Source of the DNA: Dechloromonas hortensis
Lineage (GTDB): Bacteria; Pseudomonadota; Gammaproteobacteria; Burkholderiales; Rhodocyclaceae
DNA: 64,000 nt
Assembly (NCBI RefSeq): GCF_009469765.1
Contig: NZ_SSSQ01000003.1
Location: 186,001-250,000 of the forward strand
Direction of reading: 5' to 3'
This document shows, piece after piece, positions 13,451 to 25,218 of the stretch; positions within the stretch are counted from its first letter, which is position 1; every line of letters begins with the position of its first letter. The notes below the pieces were generated by a model. It did no database searches. It was given only the letters and a program-made list of their open reading frames with translations, and was not told the DNA's origin. Position numbers and translations under genes: made by a program.

Positions 13451-16012
13451 TCAGATTTTTAGCTGATCCATCAGCTCCGTTTCCAGTCGGATGCGGCTGC
13501 CACTCTCGTTGAGGTCGCCGCCGCTGATCAGGAATACGTCTTCGGCCCGCTCGCCGAGCGTGGTGATCTTGGCGGTATGCAGGTTGGCGTGGTGTTCGGC
13601 CAGGATGTTGGCGACGGCGTAGAGCAGGCCGGGGCGGTCGGCGGCGATCAGTGACAAGATGAAATGCGTGCCGCGCTCGTCGCTGCGGATGCTGGCTTCC
13701 GGCTTGATCGGGAAGTGCTTGACCTGGCGCGACAGGCGCCCGGCCGACGGCGCTTCCGGCGGTGTCTGGTGCACCAGGCGATGCTCCAGTTCGTGTTCGA
13801 TGTAGGCCACCATCTCGCGATTGTTGTCGCGTTTTTCAATGTCGAGCACGACAAAGCTGTCCAGCGCGTAGCCGTGGGCGGTGGTGTGGATCTTGGCATC
13901 GACGATGCTGTAGCCGGCGCGCGCGAAGAAGCCGACGATGCGGGCGAAGAGGTCGGGCTGATCCTGCGTATAGACCATCACCTGCAGGCCTTCGCCATCC
14001 TGGTGCAGGCGGGCGCGGACCACCGGCTGGTTGTTGAAGATCCGGTAATGCAGCGAGCGCGTGTGCCAGGCGATTTCCTCGGCCGAGTGGCGCAGGAAAT
14101 AGACCATGTCGAGCTGTTTCCACAGCCGTTCGTGGACGGTGTCGGAAAGCGCGAAGAAACGCAGCAGGCGCATCGCCTCGGCCTGACGTTCGGCGATGAT
14201 GCCATGCGGGGCCGGCGCCTCCTCCTGCCCGAGATAGTGCTGGGTCTGGAAGAAAAGGTCGGCCAGCAGCTTGCCTTTCCACTGGTTCCAGACTTTCGGG
14301 CTGGTGCCGCGGATATCGGCGTGGGTCAGCAGATAAAGGGCCTGCAGGTGGCGCAGGTCGCCGACCAGGCGGCTGAAGTTACTGATCACCTCGGGGTCGG
14401 TCAGGTCTTCCTTCTGGGCGACCTGGGACATCACCAGGTGGTTGCGGACTAGCCAGATCACCAGTTCGGTGTCTTCCTCGCTCAGGCCGTGTTCTTCGCA
14501 GAAAAGGCGGGCGTCGGCTGTGCCGAGTTCCGAATGATCGCCGCCGCGGCCCTTGGCGATGTCGTGGAAGAGGGCGGCAATATAGAGCAGCCAGGGCTGG
14601 TCGAATTCGCTCATGACCCGGGCGCACAGCGGATACTCGTGCGCGAACTCGCTCATCGTGAAGCGGCGGATATTGCGCATCACCTGCAGGATGTGCTGGT
14701 CGACGGTGTAGACGTGGAACAGGTCATGCTGCATCTGGCCGACGATGCGGCCGAAATTCGGCAGGTAGGCGCCGAGGATGTCGAGCTGGTTCATCCGGCG
14801 GAATTCATGGACGACGCCGCGCGGGCTCTTGAACAGCCGGATGAAGGCCGCCCGATTAGCCGGGTCGGCGCGGAATTCCGGACCGATTCGGTCGCTCGCC
14901 CGCCACAGCGCACGCAAGGTGCGGGCAGTCATGCCGTGCAGGTCATGGCTTTCCTGCATGGCCAGAAAGCTGTCGAAAATGGCCGATGGCTTACGTTCGA
15001 ACAGTTTCTCGTCGCGAATGTCGAGCAGGTTGCCGACCGACTGGAAATCTTCATCCAGCAACTGCGGAATCTGCTCGCTTTCCGGGGAAAGGGCGGCGCC
15101 CATGTTCTGCAGCAGGATGGTATTGATCAGTGTCACTGCCTTGGCGTTGCGGTAGTAGACCTGCATCAACTGCTCGGAGGCCCGCCGGGCGTCGGTCGAG
15201 ACGAAGCCGAAGCGTTCGGCCAGCGTGTTCTGGTAGTCGAAAAGCAGGCGGTCTTCGCGGCGACCGGCCTGCAGGTGCAACCGGATGCGTAGGTGACGCA
15301 GAAATTCCTCGCAACTCTCGGCCAGGGTGATGCCTTCACAGGTCAGGATGCCACTCTGGTGCAGTTCGTTCCAGGTGCCACCGTAACCGGCAGCCTTGGC
15401 AATCCAGAAAATGACCTGCAGGTCGCGTTGACCGCCGGGCGAGTCCTTGCAGTTCGGTTCCAGGCTGAACGGCGTTTCGTTGAAACGCAGGTAGCGCTCC
15501 TGCTGCTCCAGTTTCTTGGCTTCGAAGAAGAGCAACGGGTCGAGGTTGCCGTGCAGGCGCTTTTCGAAAGTGGCAAACAGCTTTTCGTTGCCAGTCAGCA
15601 GGCGCGCTTCGAGCAATGCGGTTTGAACCGTGATGTCGTTGCTGGCTTCCTCCAGGCATTCCTGGATGGTGCGCACGCTATGGCCGATTTCGAGGCCGAT
15701 GTCCCAGAAATGGCCGATCAGCGTTTCCAGCTTTTCCTGCAGGGCCGGACTGGCTTCCTGTGGCAGCAGGATCAGCAGATCAATGTCGGAAGACGGGAAC
15801 AGTTCACCCCGGCCGTAACCGCCAACGGCGGCCAACGCCAAGGTGGCGGGAAAGTCGAGCGAGGCCCACAGCTTGCACAGGACTTCATCAACGCCAGCGC
15901 TACGGGCGCGGAGCAGGGCGCAGGCATCGCCGGTGCGTTCGTACTCCTGCTGCAGTTTGATCTGGCGTTCCTTGACCTCGGCGCGCAGCGCCGCAACATT
16001 GCCGACCATCAT
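13451..16012 (-). CDS. glnD: [Protein-PII] uridylyltransferase / uridylyl-removing enzyme
   Basis: GlnD senses glutamine and adds or removes UMP on PII proteins (GlnB/GlnK), controlling nitrogen assimilation. The 853-residue protein (E. coli 890) has the nucleotidyltransferase motif [19 protein letters not shown] near residues 64-82. An HD hydrolase domain follows ([16 protein letters not shown]), then two C-terminal ACT domains ([22 protein letters not shown] and [25 protein letters not shown]). The start overlaps the map stop; ATG-ATG is tandem, so MMV or MVG are both possible. Confidence 0.97.
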   Translation of the reverse strand: MMVGNVAALRAEVKERQIKLQQEYERTGDACALLRARSAGVDEVLCKLWASLDFPATLALAAVGGYGRGELFPSSDIDLLILLPQEASPALQEKLETLIGHFWDIGLEIGHSVRTIQECLEEASNDITVQTALLEARLLTGNEKLFATFEKRLHGNLDPLLFFEAKKLEQQERYLRFNETPFSLEPNCKDSPGGQRDLQVIFWIAKAAGYGGTWNELHQSGILTCEGITLAESCEEFLRHLRIRLHLQAGRREDRLLFDYQNTLAERFGFVSTDARRASEQLMQVYYRNAKAVTLINTILLQNMGAALSPESEQIPQLLDEDFQSVGNLLDIRDEKLFERKPSAIFDSFLAMQESHDLHGMTARTLRALWRASDRIGPEFRADPANRAAFIRLFKSPRGVVHEFRRMNQLDILGAYLPNFGRIVGQMQHDLFHVYTVDQHILQVMRNIRRFTMSEFAHEYPLCARVMSEFDQPWLLYIAALFHDIAKGRGGDHSELGTADARLFCEEHGLSEEDTELVIWLVRNHLVMSQVAQKEDLTDPEVISNFSRLVGDLRHLQALYLLTHADIRGTSPKVWNQWKGKLLADLFFQTQHYLGQEEAPAPHGIIAERQAEAMRLLRFFALSDTVHERLWKQLDMVYFLRHSAEEIAWHTRSLHYRIFNNQPVVRARLHQDGEGLQVMVYTQDQPDLFARIVGFFARAGYSIVDAKIHTTAHGYALDSFVVLDIEKRDNNREMVAYIEHELEHRLVHQTPPEAPSAGRLSRQVKHFPIKPEASIRSDERGTHFILSLIAADRPGLLYAVANILAEHHANLHTAKITTLGERAEDVFLISGGDLNESGSRIRLETELMDQLKI

Positions 16013-16809
16013 TTGATCCAGTCAGGTTTTGGACGGCAATTGGCGGACAGGGTCATGACTTCATAGCCGGTCTCGGTCACCAGTATCGTGTGCTCCCACT
16101 GCGCCGAAAGGCTGCGGTCCTTGGTGACGATGGTCCAGCCGTCGGCCATTTCGCGAATGGCTGCCTTGCCGGCATTGATCATCGGTTCGATGGTGAACAT
16201 CATGCCTGGTTCTAGGCGCGGGCCGGTGCCGGCCTTGCCGTAATGCAGGACCTGCGGGTCTTCGTGGAATTTCTTGCCGATGCCGTGGCCGCAGAATTCG
16301 CGAACCACCGAGTAGCCATTTTTCTCGGCGTGCTTCTGAATGATGGCACCGATGTCGCCCAGGTAGGCGCCCGGGCGAACGACCGAAATACCCAGCCACA
16401 TGCACTCGAAGGTGATTTCACACAGACGCTTGGCCTGAATCGAGCCTTCGCCGACGACGAACATCCGGCTGGTGTCGCCGTGGTAACCATCCTTGATCGT
16501 CGTGATGTCCAGATTGATGATGTCGCCGTTCTTCAGGGCGCGGTCGCCGGGTACGCCGTGGCAAACCTGCTGGTTGATCGAGGTGCAGATCGATTTTGGA
16601 TAGGGGTCATATCCGGAGGGCGCGTAATTGAGCGGTGCCGGGATGCAGCCTTGGACATTGACCATCAGGTCGTGACACAGGCGGTCGAGTTCTTCCGTGG
16701 TGATGCCGGGTTTCACATAAGGCTCGATATAGTCGAGAACCTCGGCGGCGAGGCGCCCGGCGACGCGCATTTTTTCGATTTCTTCAGGCGTCTTGATCGT
16801 GATGCTCAT
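16009..16809 (-). CDS. map: Methionine aminopeptidase, type I
   Basis: Map removes the initiator methionine from nascent proteins. The 266-residue protein (E. coli 264) carries all five dinuclear metal ligands in order: D in INLDIT, D in GDTSRMF, H in FCGHGIG, E in FTIEPMIN and E in QWEHTIL. The substrate histidine lies in VCHGVPGD. The stop overlaps glnD by four bases, which predicts coupled expression. It is divergent from rfbD with about 120 bp between. Confidence 0.98.
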   Translation of the reverse strand: MSITIKTPEEIEKMRVAGRLAAEVLDYIEPYVKPGITTEELDRLCHDLMVNVQGCIPAPLNYAPSGYDPYPKSICTSINQQVCHGVPGDRALKNGDIINLDITTIKDGYHGDTSRMFVVGEGSIQAKRLCEITFECMWLGISVVRPGAYLGDIGAIIQKHAEKNGYSVVREFCGHGIGKKFHEDPQVLHYGKAGTGPRLEPGMMFTIEPMINAGKAAIREMADGWTIVTKDRSLSAQWEHTILVTETGYEVMTLSANCRPKPDWIK

Positions 16810-16928
16810 GGCTGTTCTGTTCTGCGTTGGAGAGGGGCAAGGATAAATGATGGCCCCTGTTTCTCAAAGCCGGGCCGAGCGGGGTGGCATACTTGCTGCC
16901 TTACCGGTTTTCGATGCAGGAATGGGTG

Positions 16929-17840
16929 ATGAGTATTCTTCTTCTCGGCAAGGATGGTCAGGTCGGTTGGCAGTTACAGCGCTCGCTGGCGCCGCACGGC
17001 CAGGTCGCTGCCGTCGGGCGTGCTGCCTGCGATTTATCCGATGCCGATCAGATTCGTTCCCTGGTGCGTGATCTCAAGCCCTCGGTGATCGTCAATGCGG
17101 CGGCGTATACTGCGGTGGACAAAGCCGAGTCTGAGGTGGAGAAGGCGTTCCGCATCAATGCCGTGGCGCCCGGCATTCTGGCCGAGGAAGCGGCGCGACT
17201 CGGCGCCTTGCTCGTCCATTATTCGACCGACTACGTTTATGATGGCACCAAGGTTACGCCCTATCTGGAAGGCGATCAGACCGGGCCGCTTTCCGCGTAC
17301 GGCCGCAGCAAATTAGCCGGCGACGAGGCAATTCGTGCGGCCGGCGGCAAGTCGCTGATTTTCCGGACCAGTTGGGTCTTTGGCGTGCGGGGCGACAATT
17401 TCATCAAGACCATCCTGCGCCTGGCCCGGGAAAAGGAGGCGCTCGACGTGGTCGCCGATCAGTTCGGTTCGCCGACGCCGGCCGCCTTGGTCGCGACCGT
17501 GACCGGCGTGGTGCTGGCCATGGTGCGGCGCGGTCAACTGCTCGAAAAGGGCGAAAACCGGCTTTATCACCTAGCTGCGGCGCGCCCGGTCAGCTGGCAT
17601 GCCTTTGCGCAGACCATTGTCGGTTTGGCTTCGGCGGCGCCGGGCTTCAATCTTCGTTTGCGGCCGGCGGCGATTCGGCCGATTGCCAGTGGCGAATATC
17701 CGAGCGCGGCCCGCCGTCCGTTGAATTCCCGGCTCGACTGCGGCCGTCTCGAAAACGATTTCGGATTGCAGATGCCGGACTGGCAGCCTTATCTCGAGCG
17801 CATGCTACAACTGCTCGCACTTAAGCAAAATGGTTACTGA
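16929..17840 (+). CDS. rfbD: dTDP-4-dehydrorhamnose reductase
   Basis: A 303-residue SDR enzyme reducing dTDP-4-dehydro-L-rhamnose to dTDP-rhamnose for surface polysaccharide. The NAD(P) motif is LLLGKDGQVG, followed by NAAAYTAVDKAE. The catalytic STDYVYDG and Y-G-R-S-K (YxxxK) motifs are intact. ATG 16929 is preferred over upstream in-frame starts because MSILLLGKDGQVG matches the family and an AGGA lies upstream. The partner genes rfbB, rfbA and rfbC are not adjacent, which is unusual for this pathway. A short terminator hairpin follows. Confidence 0.92.
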   Translation: MSILLLGKDGQVGWQLQRSLAPHGQVAAVGRAACDLSDADQIRSLVRDLKPSVIVNAAAYTAVDKAESEVEKAFRINAVAPGILAEEAARLGALLVHYSTDYVYDGTKVTPYLEGDQTGPLSAYGRSKLAGDEAIRAAGGKSLIFRTSWVFGVRGDNFIKTILRLAREKEALDVVADQFGSPTPAALVATVTGVVLAMVRRGQLLEKGENRLYHLAAARPVSWHAFAQTIVGLASAAPGFNLRLRPAAIRPIASGEYPSAARRPLNSRLDCGRLENDFGLQMPDWQPYLERMLQLLALKQNGY

Positions 17841-17860
17841 GCCTGCCAACAGGCTTTTTA
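17840..17860 (+). terminator. Rho-independent terminator of rfbD
   Basis: AGCCTG-CCAA-CAGGCT followed by a T-run begins at the rfbD stop. It separates rfbD from the rpsB promoter region. Confidence 0.75.
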
Positions 17861-17877
17861 GTTGCCCGTTCTGCTGC

Positions 17878-18039
17878 TATAATCCGGCGGTTTTTCTCGG
17901 TCATGTCGACCGAAATAGACGGTTGCGTGCTTGATGTGCGCAATCAATCCACACATCCGCCGATTAAGGGTGTTCGCCAGAATTCAATAATGGCGTTCGT
18001 TTCCGGCGGGTGGCGGTTCAACCCTTAAGGAGTTTTAGT
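17878..18039 (+). promoter_or_regulatory. rpsB promoter -10 box and long 5' leader
   Basis: A consensus TATAAT lies at 17878-17883; only a weak T-rich -35 is visible 17 bp upstream. The transcript would then have a leader of about 150 nt before the rpsB ATG. It contains a hairpin of TTCGCCA with TGGCGTTCG around 17974-18001 and a strong AAGGAG at 18027-18032. In E. coli and relatives, protein S2 represses rpsB-tsf translation through the leader. The length and structure fit such autoregulation here, but this is inference. Confidence 0.55.
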
Positions 18040-18789
18040 ATGTCCGTTACTATGCGCGAAATGCTGGAGGCTGGTGTTCACTTCGGTCACCAGACTCGTT
18101 TCTGGTCCCCCAAGATGGCCCCGTACATCTTCGGTGCTCGCAACAAGATTCACATCGTCAACCTCGAAAAGACCCTGGCCAAGTACAACGAAGCCATGGC
18201 TTTCGTGAAGAAGCTGTCGGCCAATCGCGGCAACATCCTCTTCGTCGGTACCAAGCGTCAGGCCCGCGAAATCATCGGCGAAGAAGCTGTTCGCGCCGGT
18301 GCGCCGTTCGTTGATCAGCGTTGGTTGGGCGGCATGCTGACCAACTTCAAGACGGTCAAGACCTCGATCAAGCGTCTGAAGGACATGGAGCTGGCTGTTG
18401 AAGCCGGTGATCTCGAGCGCATGCCGAAGAAGGAAGCGCTGACCTTCCGTCGCGAACTGGAAAAGCTGCAGAAATCCATCGGCGGCATCAAGGATATGGC
18501 TGGTCTGCCGGACGCCATCTTCGTCATCGACGTCGGTTACCACAAGATTGCCATCACCGAAGCTGAAAAGCTCGGTATCCCGGTTATCGGTGTGGTCGAT
18601 ACCAACCACTCCCCGGACGGTGTTGCTTACGTGATCCCGGGTAACGACGACTCTTCCCGTGCTATCCAACTCTACGCCCGCGGTGTGGCCGATGCCATCC
18701 TCGAAGGACGTAGCCAGGTGGTTCAGGAAATTGTTGCGGCCGGTGGCGACGACGAATTCGTCGAAGTCCAGGAAGAAGCTGCGCAATAA
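18040..18789 (+). CDS. rpsB: 30S ribosomal protein S2
   Basis: The 249-residue S2 (E. coli 241) begins [21 protein letters not shown]2 binds the 30S head-body junction near S1. Signature segments [12 protein letters not shown] and [28 protein letters not shown] are present. ATG 18040 is chosen for its AAGGAG Shine-Dalgarno. The codon choice is visibly that of a highly expressed gene (many CTG, GGT, AAG). It heads the rpsB-tsf-pyrH-frr cluster. Confidence 0.99.
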   Translation: MSVTMREMLEAGVHFGHQTRFWSPKMAPYIFGARNKIHIVNLEKTLAKYNEAMAFVKKLSANRGNILFVGTKRQAREIIGEEAVRAGAPFVDQRWLGGMLTNFKTVKTSIKRLKDMELAVEAGDLERMPKKEALTFRRELEKLQKSIGGIKDMAGLPDAIFVIDVGYHKIAITEAEKLGIPVIGVVDTNHSPDGVAYVIPGNDDSSRAIQLYARGVADAILEGRSQVVQEIVAAGGDDEFVEVQEEAAQ

Positions 18790-18798
18790 GGTTGTAAC

Positions 18799-18819
18799 GG
18801 CGGAGCGTCAAGCTCCGCC
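18799..18819 (+). other. Intercistronic hairpin between rpsB and tsf
   Basis: A perfect 8-bp stem GGCGGAGC / GCTCCGCC with a 5-nt loop sits in the 56-bp gap. No U-run follows, so it is more likely an RNA-processing or partial attenuation signal that sets the S2:EF-Ts ratio than a full terminator (inference). Confidence 0.55.
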
Positions 18820-18845
18820 AGTTCTATAAGTTCAGGAGATTGAGT

Positions 18846-19745
18846 ATGGCGGCAATTACCGCAGGCATGGTGGCAGAACTGCGCGGCAAGACCGATGCGC
18901 CCATGATGGAATGCAAGAAGGCCCTGACCGAAGCCGATGGCGACATGGCCAAGGCTGAGGAAATCCTCCGCGTCAAGCTGGGTAACAAGGCCTCCAAGGC
19001 TGCTGCTCGGATCGCAGCGGAAGGCATCGTTGCAATCAGCATTTCGGCTGACGGCAAGACCGGTGCCATGATCGAAGTCAATAGCGAAACCGACTTCGTT
19101 GCCAAGAACGACGAATTCATTGCGCTGGCCAACGGCTCTGCCGCACTGGTCGCCGCCAATAACCCGGCTGACGTCGCTGCGCTGTCGGCGCTGCCGATGG
19201 GCGAAGGCACGGTCGAGTCGACCCGTTCGGCACTGATCGGCAAGATCGGCGAGAACATGACCATCCGTCGTTTCGTCCGCTTCGAAGCCAAGGGCAAGCT
19301 GCAGTCCTACATCCACGGTGGTGCCAAGGTTGGCGTTGTGGTCGACCTGGTTGGTGGCGACGAGCAACTGGGCAAGGATCTGGCGATGCACATTGCCGCT
19401 TCCAAGCCGAAGGCGCTGGACGCTTCCGGTGTTTCCGCCGAATTGCTCGATACCGAGCGTCGCGTCGCCATCGAGAAGGCCCGGGCTGACAACAAGCCGG
19501 AAGCTATGCTCGAGAAGATCGCCGAAGGCACCGTTCAGAAGTATCTGAAGGATGTCACCCTGCTGGCTCAGGTCTTCGTCAAGGCTGAAGACGGCAAGCA
19601 AACCATCGAGCAACTGCTGAAAGCCAAGGGCGCTTCCGTCGCCAGCTTCTGCCTGTTCCTGGTTGGCGAAGGCATCGAGAAGAAGGTTGACGACTTCGCT
19701 GCTGAAGTAGCCGCCCAGGCTGCTGCCGCTGCTGCCAAGAAGTAA
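18846..19745 (+). CDS. tsf: Translation elongation factor Ts
   Basis: EF-Ts regenerates EF-Tu-GTP. The 299-residue protein contains the two family signatures [16 protein letters not shown] and [33 protein letters not shown] 18846 follows AGGAG by 7 bases; the TTG six bases upstream is rejected. The C-terminus is Ala-rich. It is cotranscribed with rpsB. Confidence 0.98.
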   Translation: MAAITAGMVAELRGKTDAPMMECKKALTEADGDMAKAEEILRVKLGNKASKAAARIAAEGIVAISISADGKTGAMIEVNSETDFVAKNDEFIALANGSAALVAANNPADVAALSALPMGEGTVESTRSALIGKIGENMTIRRFVRFEAKGKLQSYIHGGAKVGVVVDLVGGDEQLGKDLAMHIAASKPKALDASGVSAELLDTERRVAIEKARADNKPEAMLEKIAEGTVQKYLKDVTLLAQVFVKAEDGKQTIEQLLKAKGASVASFCLFLVGEGIEKKVDDFAAEVAAQAAAAAAKK

Positions 19746-19764
19746 TCAAGCAAGGAAAAGACCG

Positions 19765-20481
19765 ATGACTACACCCAAATACAAGCGCATTCTCTTGAAG
19801 CTTTCCGGCGAGGCCTTGATGGGCTCGGATGCTTATGGCATCAATCCGCAGACCATTGCGGGCATTTGCGGAGAGGTCAAGGCAGTCGCTGATCTGGGTG
19901 TGGAAATCGGTGTCGTGATCGGCGGTGGCAATATCTTCCGCGGTATGGCCGGTACGGCCACCGGGATGGATCGCGCCACCGCGGATTACATGGGCATGCT
20001 GGCCACGGTGATGAATGCCATGGCGCTGTCCGATGCGATGCGTCAGTGCGGCCTGAATGCCCGGGTGCAATCAGCCCTGAATATCGAGCAGGTCATCGAG
20101 CCGTACATTCGCGGCAAGGCGATTCGCTATCTCGAAGAAGGCAAGGTCGTTATTTTTGGTGCCGGTACCGGTAACCCCTTCTTCACCACCGATACTGCAG
20201 CGGCTCTGCGCGGTTCGGAAATCGGGGCCGAAATCGTTCTTAAGGCGACCAAAGTCGATGGTATCTACACGGCTGACCCGAAAAAGGATCCGTCGGCGAC
20301 CCGTTTTGACAAGATCAGCTTCAACGAGGCGATCTCCAGAAATCTGGCGGTCATGGATGCGACCGCCTTCGCGCTCTGTCGCGATCAAAAATTGCCGATC
20401 AACGTGTTTTCCATCTTCAAGGCCGGCGCGCTGAAGCGCGTGGTCTGTGGCGAGGATGAAGGCACGCTGGTCTATTGCTGA
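19765..20481 (+). CDS. pyrH: Uridylate kinase
   Basis: PyrH phosphorylates UMP to UDP. It is a hexameric amino-acid-kinase-fold enzyme of 238 residues. The start [22 protein letters not shown]-type loop ([13 protein letters not shown]) and the ATP-side motif [19 protein letters not shown] are intact. It lies 19 bp after tsf and 12 bp before frr, the standard order. Confidence 0.98.
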   Translation: MTTPKYKRILLKLSGEALMGSDAYGINPQTIAGICGEVKAVADLGVEIGVVIGGGNIFRGMAGTATGMDRATADYMGMLATVMNAMALSDAMRQCGLNARVQSALNIEQVIEPYIRGKAIRYLEEGKVVIFGAGTGNPFFTTDTAAALRGSEIGAEIVLKATKVDGIYTADPKKDPSATRFDKISFNEAISRNLAVMDATAFALCRDQKLPINVFSIFKAGALKRVVCGEDEGTLVYC

Positions 20482-20493
20482 GGAAAACACGAG

Positions 20494-21051
20494 ATGATTC
20501 CAGAACTCAAAAAAACTGCCGAAAGCAAAATGCAGAAGACGCTGGATGCGTTGAAGAACGATCTCCAGAAAATCCGTACCGGCCGTGCTCATATTGGCCT
20601 GCTTGACCATGTTCAGGTGGATTACTACGGTTCGATGGTGCCGGTGAATCAGGTGGCGAACATAACCCTGGTTGATGCCCGGACGATCGGTGTGCAGCCT
20701 TGGGAAAAGCCCATGTTGCAAAAGGTCGAGAAGGCGATTCGTGATTGTGATCTCGGCCTTAATCCGGCATCGCAGGGTGACCTGATCCGTGTGCCGATGC
20801 CTGCGCTGACCGAAGAGCGTCGCAAGGAAATGATCAAAGTCGTCAAGAATGAAGGCGAGGGGGCCAAGGTTGCCATCCGCAATCTGCGGCGCGACGCCAA
20901 CACCCACCTCAAGGATGCGCTCAAGAAGGGCGAGATTCCCGAGGACGACGAGCGCCGGGCACAGGACGAAGTTCAGAAGCTGACCGATAAATTCATCGTC
21001 GAAGTCGACAAGATGCTCGCCGCGAAAGAGGCCGAGCTGATGCAGGTTTGA
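20494..21051 (+). CDS. frr: Ribosome recycling factor
   Basis: Frr splits post-termination ribosomes together with EF-G. The length of 185 residues equals E. coli Frr. Typical segments are [21 protein letters not shown] and [16 protein letters not shown]. It belongs to the rpsB-tsf-pyrH-frr operon. Confidence 0.98.
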   Translation: MIPELKKTAESKMQKTLDALKNDLQKIRTGRAHIGLLDHVQVDYYGSMVPVNQVANITLVDARTIGVQPWEKPMLQKVEKAIRDCDLGLNPASQGDLIRVPMPALTEERRKEMIKVVKNEGEGAKVAIRNLRRDANTHLKDALKKGEIPEDDERRAQDEVQKLTDKFIVEVDKMLAAKEAELMQV

Positions 21052-21079
21052 ACGCCGTTTGACGCGGATTCACCGCTGA

Positions 21080-21841
21080 ATGGCGATTTTCTCCAGCTCA
21101 ACACGCCAGGTTCCCGATGCGGCGGCCGTGCCCAGGCACGTCGCCGTTATCATGGATGGCAACGGCCGCTGGGCCAAAAAACGTTTCATGCCACGCGTCG
21201 CCGGTCATGTCAAAGGCGTCGAACTGGTTCGCGAAATGGTTCGTGCCTGCCTTGAGCGCGGGATTTCCTACCTGACCCTTTTTGCATTTTCCTCGGAAAA
21301 CTGGCGTCGACCGCAAGAAGAGGTTAGTCTGCTGATGCAGCTCTTCGTCAAAGCGCTTGAGCAGGAAGTGGACAAGCTTGATCGCAACGGTGTGCGCCTG
21401 CGCATCATCGGCGATCTGTCGCGCTTCGACAGTCGTTTGCAGCAGTTGATTCGCGATGCGGAGAACCGGACGGCCGGCAATACCCGCCTTGATCTGACCA
21501 TTGCCGCCAATTACGGCGGACGCTGGGACATCATGCAGGCAGTCAACCAAATGCTGGCGGCGCAGCCGGATAAGCGGGAAGGGTGGAGCGAGTCCGATCT
21601 CGATCCTTACCTGTCGATGAACTATGCGCCGGAGCCCGATCTGTTCATTCGTACCGGTGGCGAGGAGCGGATCAGTAATTTCCTGCTCTGGCAACTGGCC
21701 TATACGGAACTGTATTTCACTCCAACGCTGTGGCCTGATTTCGATACGGCCGAATTCGGCAAGGCGATTACCTCGTATCAGCAACGTGAACGGCGGTTCG
21801 GGCGAACCAGCGAGCAACTATCGGAAAAATCGAATGCTTAA
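21080..21841 (+). CDS. uppS: Undecaprenyl diphosphate synthase
   Basis: UppS is a cis-prenyltransferase elongating farnesyl-PP to C55 undecaprenyl-PP, the lipid carrier for peptidoglycan and O-antigen. The 253-residue product has the catalytic [11 protein letters not shown] motif, [11 protein letters not shown] and the C-terminal [15 protein letters not shown]. cdsA starts inside its last codons. Confidence 0.98.
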   Translation: MAIFSSSTRQVPDAAAVPRHVAVIMDGNGRWAKKRFMPRVAGHVKGVELVREMVRACLERGISYLTLFAFSSENWRRPQEEVSLLMQLFVKALEQEVDKLDRNGVRLRIIGDLSRFDSRLQQLIRDAENRTAGNTRLDLTIAANYGGRWDIMQAVNQMLAAQPDKREGWSESDLDPYLSMNYAPEPDLFIRTGGEERISNFLLWQLAYTELYFTPTLWPDFDTAEFGKAITSYQQRERRFGRTSEQLSEKSNA

Positions 21842-22664
21842 GACGCGCGTCATCACGGCGCTCGTTTTGCTGGCCCTGCTCTTACCCAGTCTTTTTCTTT
21901 TGCCGCAGGCCTACTGGGCGATCCTGGTTGCGGCCTTTATCGGTGTCGCGGCTTGGGAGTGGGGTGCCCTGCTCCGCTGGTCGGAGGCTTCGCGGCGTCT
22001 GCTCGGTGGCTTAACGGCGCTGATTTGCGTCGTTCTGGCCCAGCTTGATCCGGCAGCAATCGGCGCCGGCGCGCTCTTCGAGCCGGCGGTGCATTGGGTG
22101 CTTGTCTTTTACGGGGCAGCCGCCGTGTTCTGGTGTCTCGTGATGCCGTTCTGGCTGCAAAAGAAGTGGTCCTTGGATGGCGGTGTGCTAGGCGTTGCGG
22201 TCGGATCCGTCGTGCTCTTGCCGACTTGGCTGGCCATGGTGCAACTGCGTGCATTGGGCCCCTGTGTTCTGCTCGCCATTTTTGCCGTGGTCTGGATGGC
22301 TGATATTGCCGCCTATTTTTCCGGCAAGGCATTTGGCAAGCACAAGCTGGCGCCGGCAATCAGTCCGGGCAAAACCTGGGAAGGGGCGGTCGGGGCCGGT
22401 GTCGGGGTCGTGATCTACGGTCTGCTCATTCGTCTCGCTTTTCAGCTTGATACCCCGTCGCTTGTGCTCTGGGTGGTGATGCTGCTCGCCGTTACTGCCG
22501 TCAGCATTATTGGTGATCTTTACGAGTCCTTGCTCAAGCGCAAGGCCGGGATCAAGGACAGCAGCAATGTCCTGCCGGGGCATGGCGGCGTGCTTGACCG
22601 TATCGACAGTCTGACCTCGACTCTGCCTGTTGTTGCCTTGCTGCTTACCGTTTATCGGCCTTGA
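21834..22664 (+). CDS. cdsA: Phosphatidate cytidylyltransferase
   Basis: CdsA makes CDP-diacylglycerol from phosphatidate and CTP. It is a multispanning inner-membrane protein of 276 residues. The family signature near the C-terminus is [25 protein letters not shown]. Eight or so hydrophobic helices are visible from residue 4 onward. ATG 21834 overlaps uppS by 8 nt; an in-frame upstream extension inside uppS is rejected. Confidence 0.97.
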   Translation: MLKTRVITALVLLALLLPSLFLLPQAYWAILVAAFIGVAAWEWGALLRWSEASRRLLGGLTALICVVLAQLDPAAIGAGALFEPAVHWVLVFYGAAAVFWCLVMPFWLQKKWSLDGGVLGVAVGSVVLLPTWLAMVQLRALGPCVLLAIFAVVWMADIAAYFSGKAFGKHKLAPAISPGKTWEGAVGAGVGVVIYGLLIRLAFQLDTPSLVLWVVMLLAVTAVSIIGDLYESLLKRKAGIKDSSNVLPGHGGVLDRIDSLTSTLPVVALLLTVYRP

Positions 22665-23854
22665 ATAAATTGCAGAACATCACCGTATTAGGTTCAACAG
22701 GGTCGATCGGGGTCAGTACGCTCGACGTTATTCGTCGTCATCCCGAGCGCTATCGGGTCTTCGCGTTATGCGCCCATAGCCAGCTCGAAAAGCTGTTTGA
22801 GCAGTGTTGCGAATTCAGGCCGCGCTTTGCAGTGTTGCGTGATGCACCGTTGGCAGCCCAGTTGGCGGAGCGCTGCCGTGCGGCGGGGGTGGATACCGAA
22901 GTTCGCCACGGCATTGAAGCTCTGATCGAATTGTCTTCACTGCCCGAGGTTGATGCAGTGATGGCCGCGATTGTCGGTGCAGCCGGTCTGGAGCCGACAT
23001 TGGCCGCCGCCCGGGCGGGCAAGAAGGTGATGCTGGCCAACAAGGAAGTCCTGGTGATGGCCGGCGAATTGTTCATGCGCGCCATCCGCGAATCCGGTGC
23101 CTCGCTGCTGCCGGTCGATAGCGAACACAATGCGATTTTCCAGGCTTTGCCGACGGATTTTGCGCGTGGCTTGACGGCCTGCGGCGTGCGTCGAATCCTG
23201 TTGACCGCTTCCGGCGGACCATTCCGGAATACGCCGCTTGCCGACCTGCAGGGAGTGACCCCGGAAGCCGCTTGCGCCCATCCCAACTGGGTGATGGGAC
23301 GAAAAATTTCTGTCGACTCGGCAACCATGATGAACAAGGGGCTTGAGGTCATCGAGGCGCATTGGCTGTTTGCCGCACCGCCCGAACAGATTCAGGTCGT
23401 CGTTCACCCGCAGAGCGTGATTCACTCGGCGGTTGATTACGCCGATGGTTCGGTTCTCGCCCAACTGGGGAATCCGGACATGCGGACGCCGATCGCCTAT
23501 GCGCTGGCCTATCCAGAGCGGGTCGAAGCCGGTGTCGAGCCGCTCGATCTGTTCAAAATTGGGCGCCTGGAGTTTTTCGAGCCAGATTTTGTGCGTTTTC
23601 GCTGCTTGCAACTGGCTTACGATGTCTTGCATCAGGGTGGAACGGCGCCGGCCATTCTCAATGCCGCCAATGAAGTTGCCGTGGCCGCCTTCCTTGACCG
23701 GCAGTTGCCATTTCTGGGCATTGCCCGCTTGAACGAGGAAGTCTTGTCCAAGGTGCAGGCCGGGCCGGAGGGCAGTCTGGCCGATGTGCTGGCTGCCGAT
23801 GCAGATGCCCGTCAGGTGGCAAACCGCTTGATCAAGGAATGTCGTTTCGCGTGA
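22661..23854 (+). CDS. dxr: 1-deoxy-D-xylulose 5-phosphate reductoisomerase
   Basis: Dxr (IspC) makes methylerythritol phosphate in the non-mevalonate isoprenoid route. The 397-residue protein (E. coli 398) has the NADPH loop VLGSTGSIG, the metal/substrate motif [11 protein letters not shown] and the flexible-loop region [11 protein letters not shown]. It starts at TTG 22661, overlapping the cdsA stop. A second in-frame TTG lies three codons on, and no ATG is available at the N-terminus. Confidence 0.97.
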   Translation: MNKLQNITVLGSTGSIGVSTLDVIRRHPERYRVFALCAHSQLEKLFEQCCEFRPRFAVLRDAPLAAQLAERCRAAGVDTEVRHGIEALIELSSLPEVDAVMAAIVGAAGLEPTLAAARAGKKVMLANKEVLVMAGELFMRAIRESGASLLPVDSEHNAIFQALPTDFARGLTACGVRRILLTASGGPFRNTPLADLQGVTPEAACAHPNWVMGRKISVDSATMMNKGLEVIEAHWLFAAPPEQIQVVVHPQSVIHSAVDYADGSVLAQLGNPDMRTPIAYALAYPERVEAGVEPLDLFKIGRLEFFEPDFVRFRCLQLAYDVLHQGGTAPAILNAANEVAVAAFLDRQLPFLGIARLNEEVLSKVQAGPEGSLADVLAADADARQVANRLIKECRFA

Positions 23855-25218
23855 GCGGCCTGGCCTTCTATCTCGCTGCTTTTCTGGTCGTGCTCTGTGT
23901 ACTCATCGTAGTGCACGAACTTGGTCACTACTTGGCGGCGAGATATTGCGATGTCAAGGTTTTGCGTTTCTCTGTCGGTTTCGGGCGGGTACTCTGGCAG
24001 CGGCGTGTTGGGCGTGACCAGACGGAATGGGCGCTTGGCCTTTTCCCGCTGGGCGGTTACGTCAAGATGCTCGACGAGCGAGAGGGGGCAGTGGATGCAA
24101 GCGAGCTTCATCGTGCCTTTAATCGAAAGTCGGTTGGGCAGCGCAGCCTGATTGTCGCGGCGGGGCCGCTGGCAAATTTCATCCTGGCCATCCTGCTGTT
24201 CTGGGGTGTTTTCATGTACGGCGGCAACGAGCTGTTGCCGATTCTTGGTACGCCAGCCGCGGGGTCGCCGGCGGCGGCAGCCGGTATCGCCAACGGTGAG
24301 CAGGTGCGAGCGGTGGATGGGCAGGCGGTAGAGACCTGGAATGACTTTCGCTGGTTGATCCTACAGAAGGCGGTCGCCAAGGAAAGCGTCGATCTCGAGC
24401 TGATCAACGAATCGAGGGAAATTGCACTGCGTCGCCTTCATTTGAAAGCTGCTGGAGAGCAGGGCTGGGAAGGCGATGCGCTGCAACGTTTGGGGCTTGC
24501 GTTCTTTCGGCCGAACATTCCGGCAGTGGTCGGTAAGCTGGTTGGTGGTGGTCCCGGCGAGCGCGCTGGTTTGCAGGTTGGCGATCTGGTGCGTGCGATC
24601 AATGGCGCGGCGGTTTCAACCTGGCAGGATCTGGTCATCCGGGTTCGCGATTCGGCCGGCCAGAGCCTGCGCCTGGAAGTCCTCCGTCAAGGTGCTATTG
24701 CGACGGTTGACGTTGTTCCGGAAGCGGTTTCCGAGCGTGGCCGGAGTGTTGGCAAGATCGGCGTGGCCGTCGCCGAGAGCAGCGATACGCAGCGTGAACT
24801 GTATACTTTCGTGCGCTACGGTTTTTTCGAGGCCGGCGGCAAGGCGCTGGAGGAAACCTGGGATAAGTCCGTTTTCAGCCTGGTCATGCTCGGTAAAATG
24901 CTGACTGGCGAAGTCTCGTGGAAAAACCTGTCAGGGCCGGTGACGATTGCCGATTATGCCGGGCAGTCAGCCCGCCTCGGTGTGGACTACTACATCAAGT
25001 TCATGGCGCTGGTCAGCATCAGTCTGGGCGTGCTGAATCTGCTCCCCATCCCGGTTCTGGACGGTGGGCATTTGATGTATCATATGATTGAAGTCGTCAG
25101 ACGGCGCCCGCTTTCCGAGCGGGCCATGGAGATTGGGCAGCAGATAGGTTTGTCCATTCTTTTTATTCTGATGGCTTTCGCCTTTTTTAACGACATAAAT
25201 CGCCTGATTTCCGGCTGA
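23839..25218 (+). CDS. rseP: Site-2 intramembrane protease RseP
   Basis: RseP cleaves anti-sigma factors and signal-peptide remnants within the inner membrane. The 459-residue protein has the zinc motif H26-E-L-G-H30 in the first helix. Two PDZ domains follow in the middle (about 125-300), and the distal LDG motif is in [16 protein letters not shown]. The ATG at 23839 overlaps dxr by 16 nt. GTG 23851 is an alternative start, because AAGGA sits immediately against the ATG. Confidence 0.96.
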   Translation: MSFRVSGLAFYLAAFLVVLCVLIVVHELGHYLAARYCDVKVLRFSVGFGRVLWQRRVGRDQTEWALGLFPLGGYVKMLDEREGAVDASELHRAFNRKSVGQRSLIVAAGPLANFILAILLFWGVFMYGGNELLPILGTPAAGSPAAAAGIANGEQVRAVDGQAVETWNDFRWLILQKAVAKESVDLELINESREIALRRLHLKAAGEQGWEGDALQRLGLAFFRPNIPAVVGKLVGGGPGERAGLQVGDLVRAINGAAVSTWQDLVIRVRDSAGQSLRLEVLRQGAIATVDVVPEAVSERGRSVGKIGVAVAESSDTQRELYTFVRYGFFEAGGKALEETWDKSVFSLVMLGKMLTGEVSWKNLSGPVTIADYAGQSARLGVDYYIKFMALVSISLGVLNLLPIPVLDGGHLMYHMIEVVRRRPLSERAMEIGQQIGLSILFILMAFAFFNDINRLISG

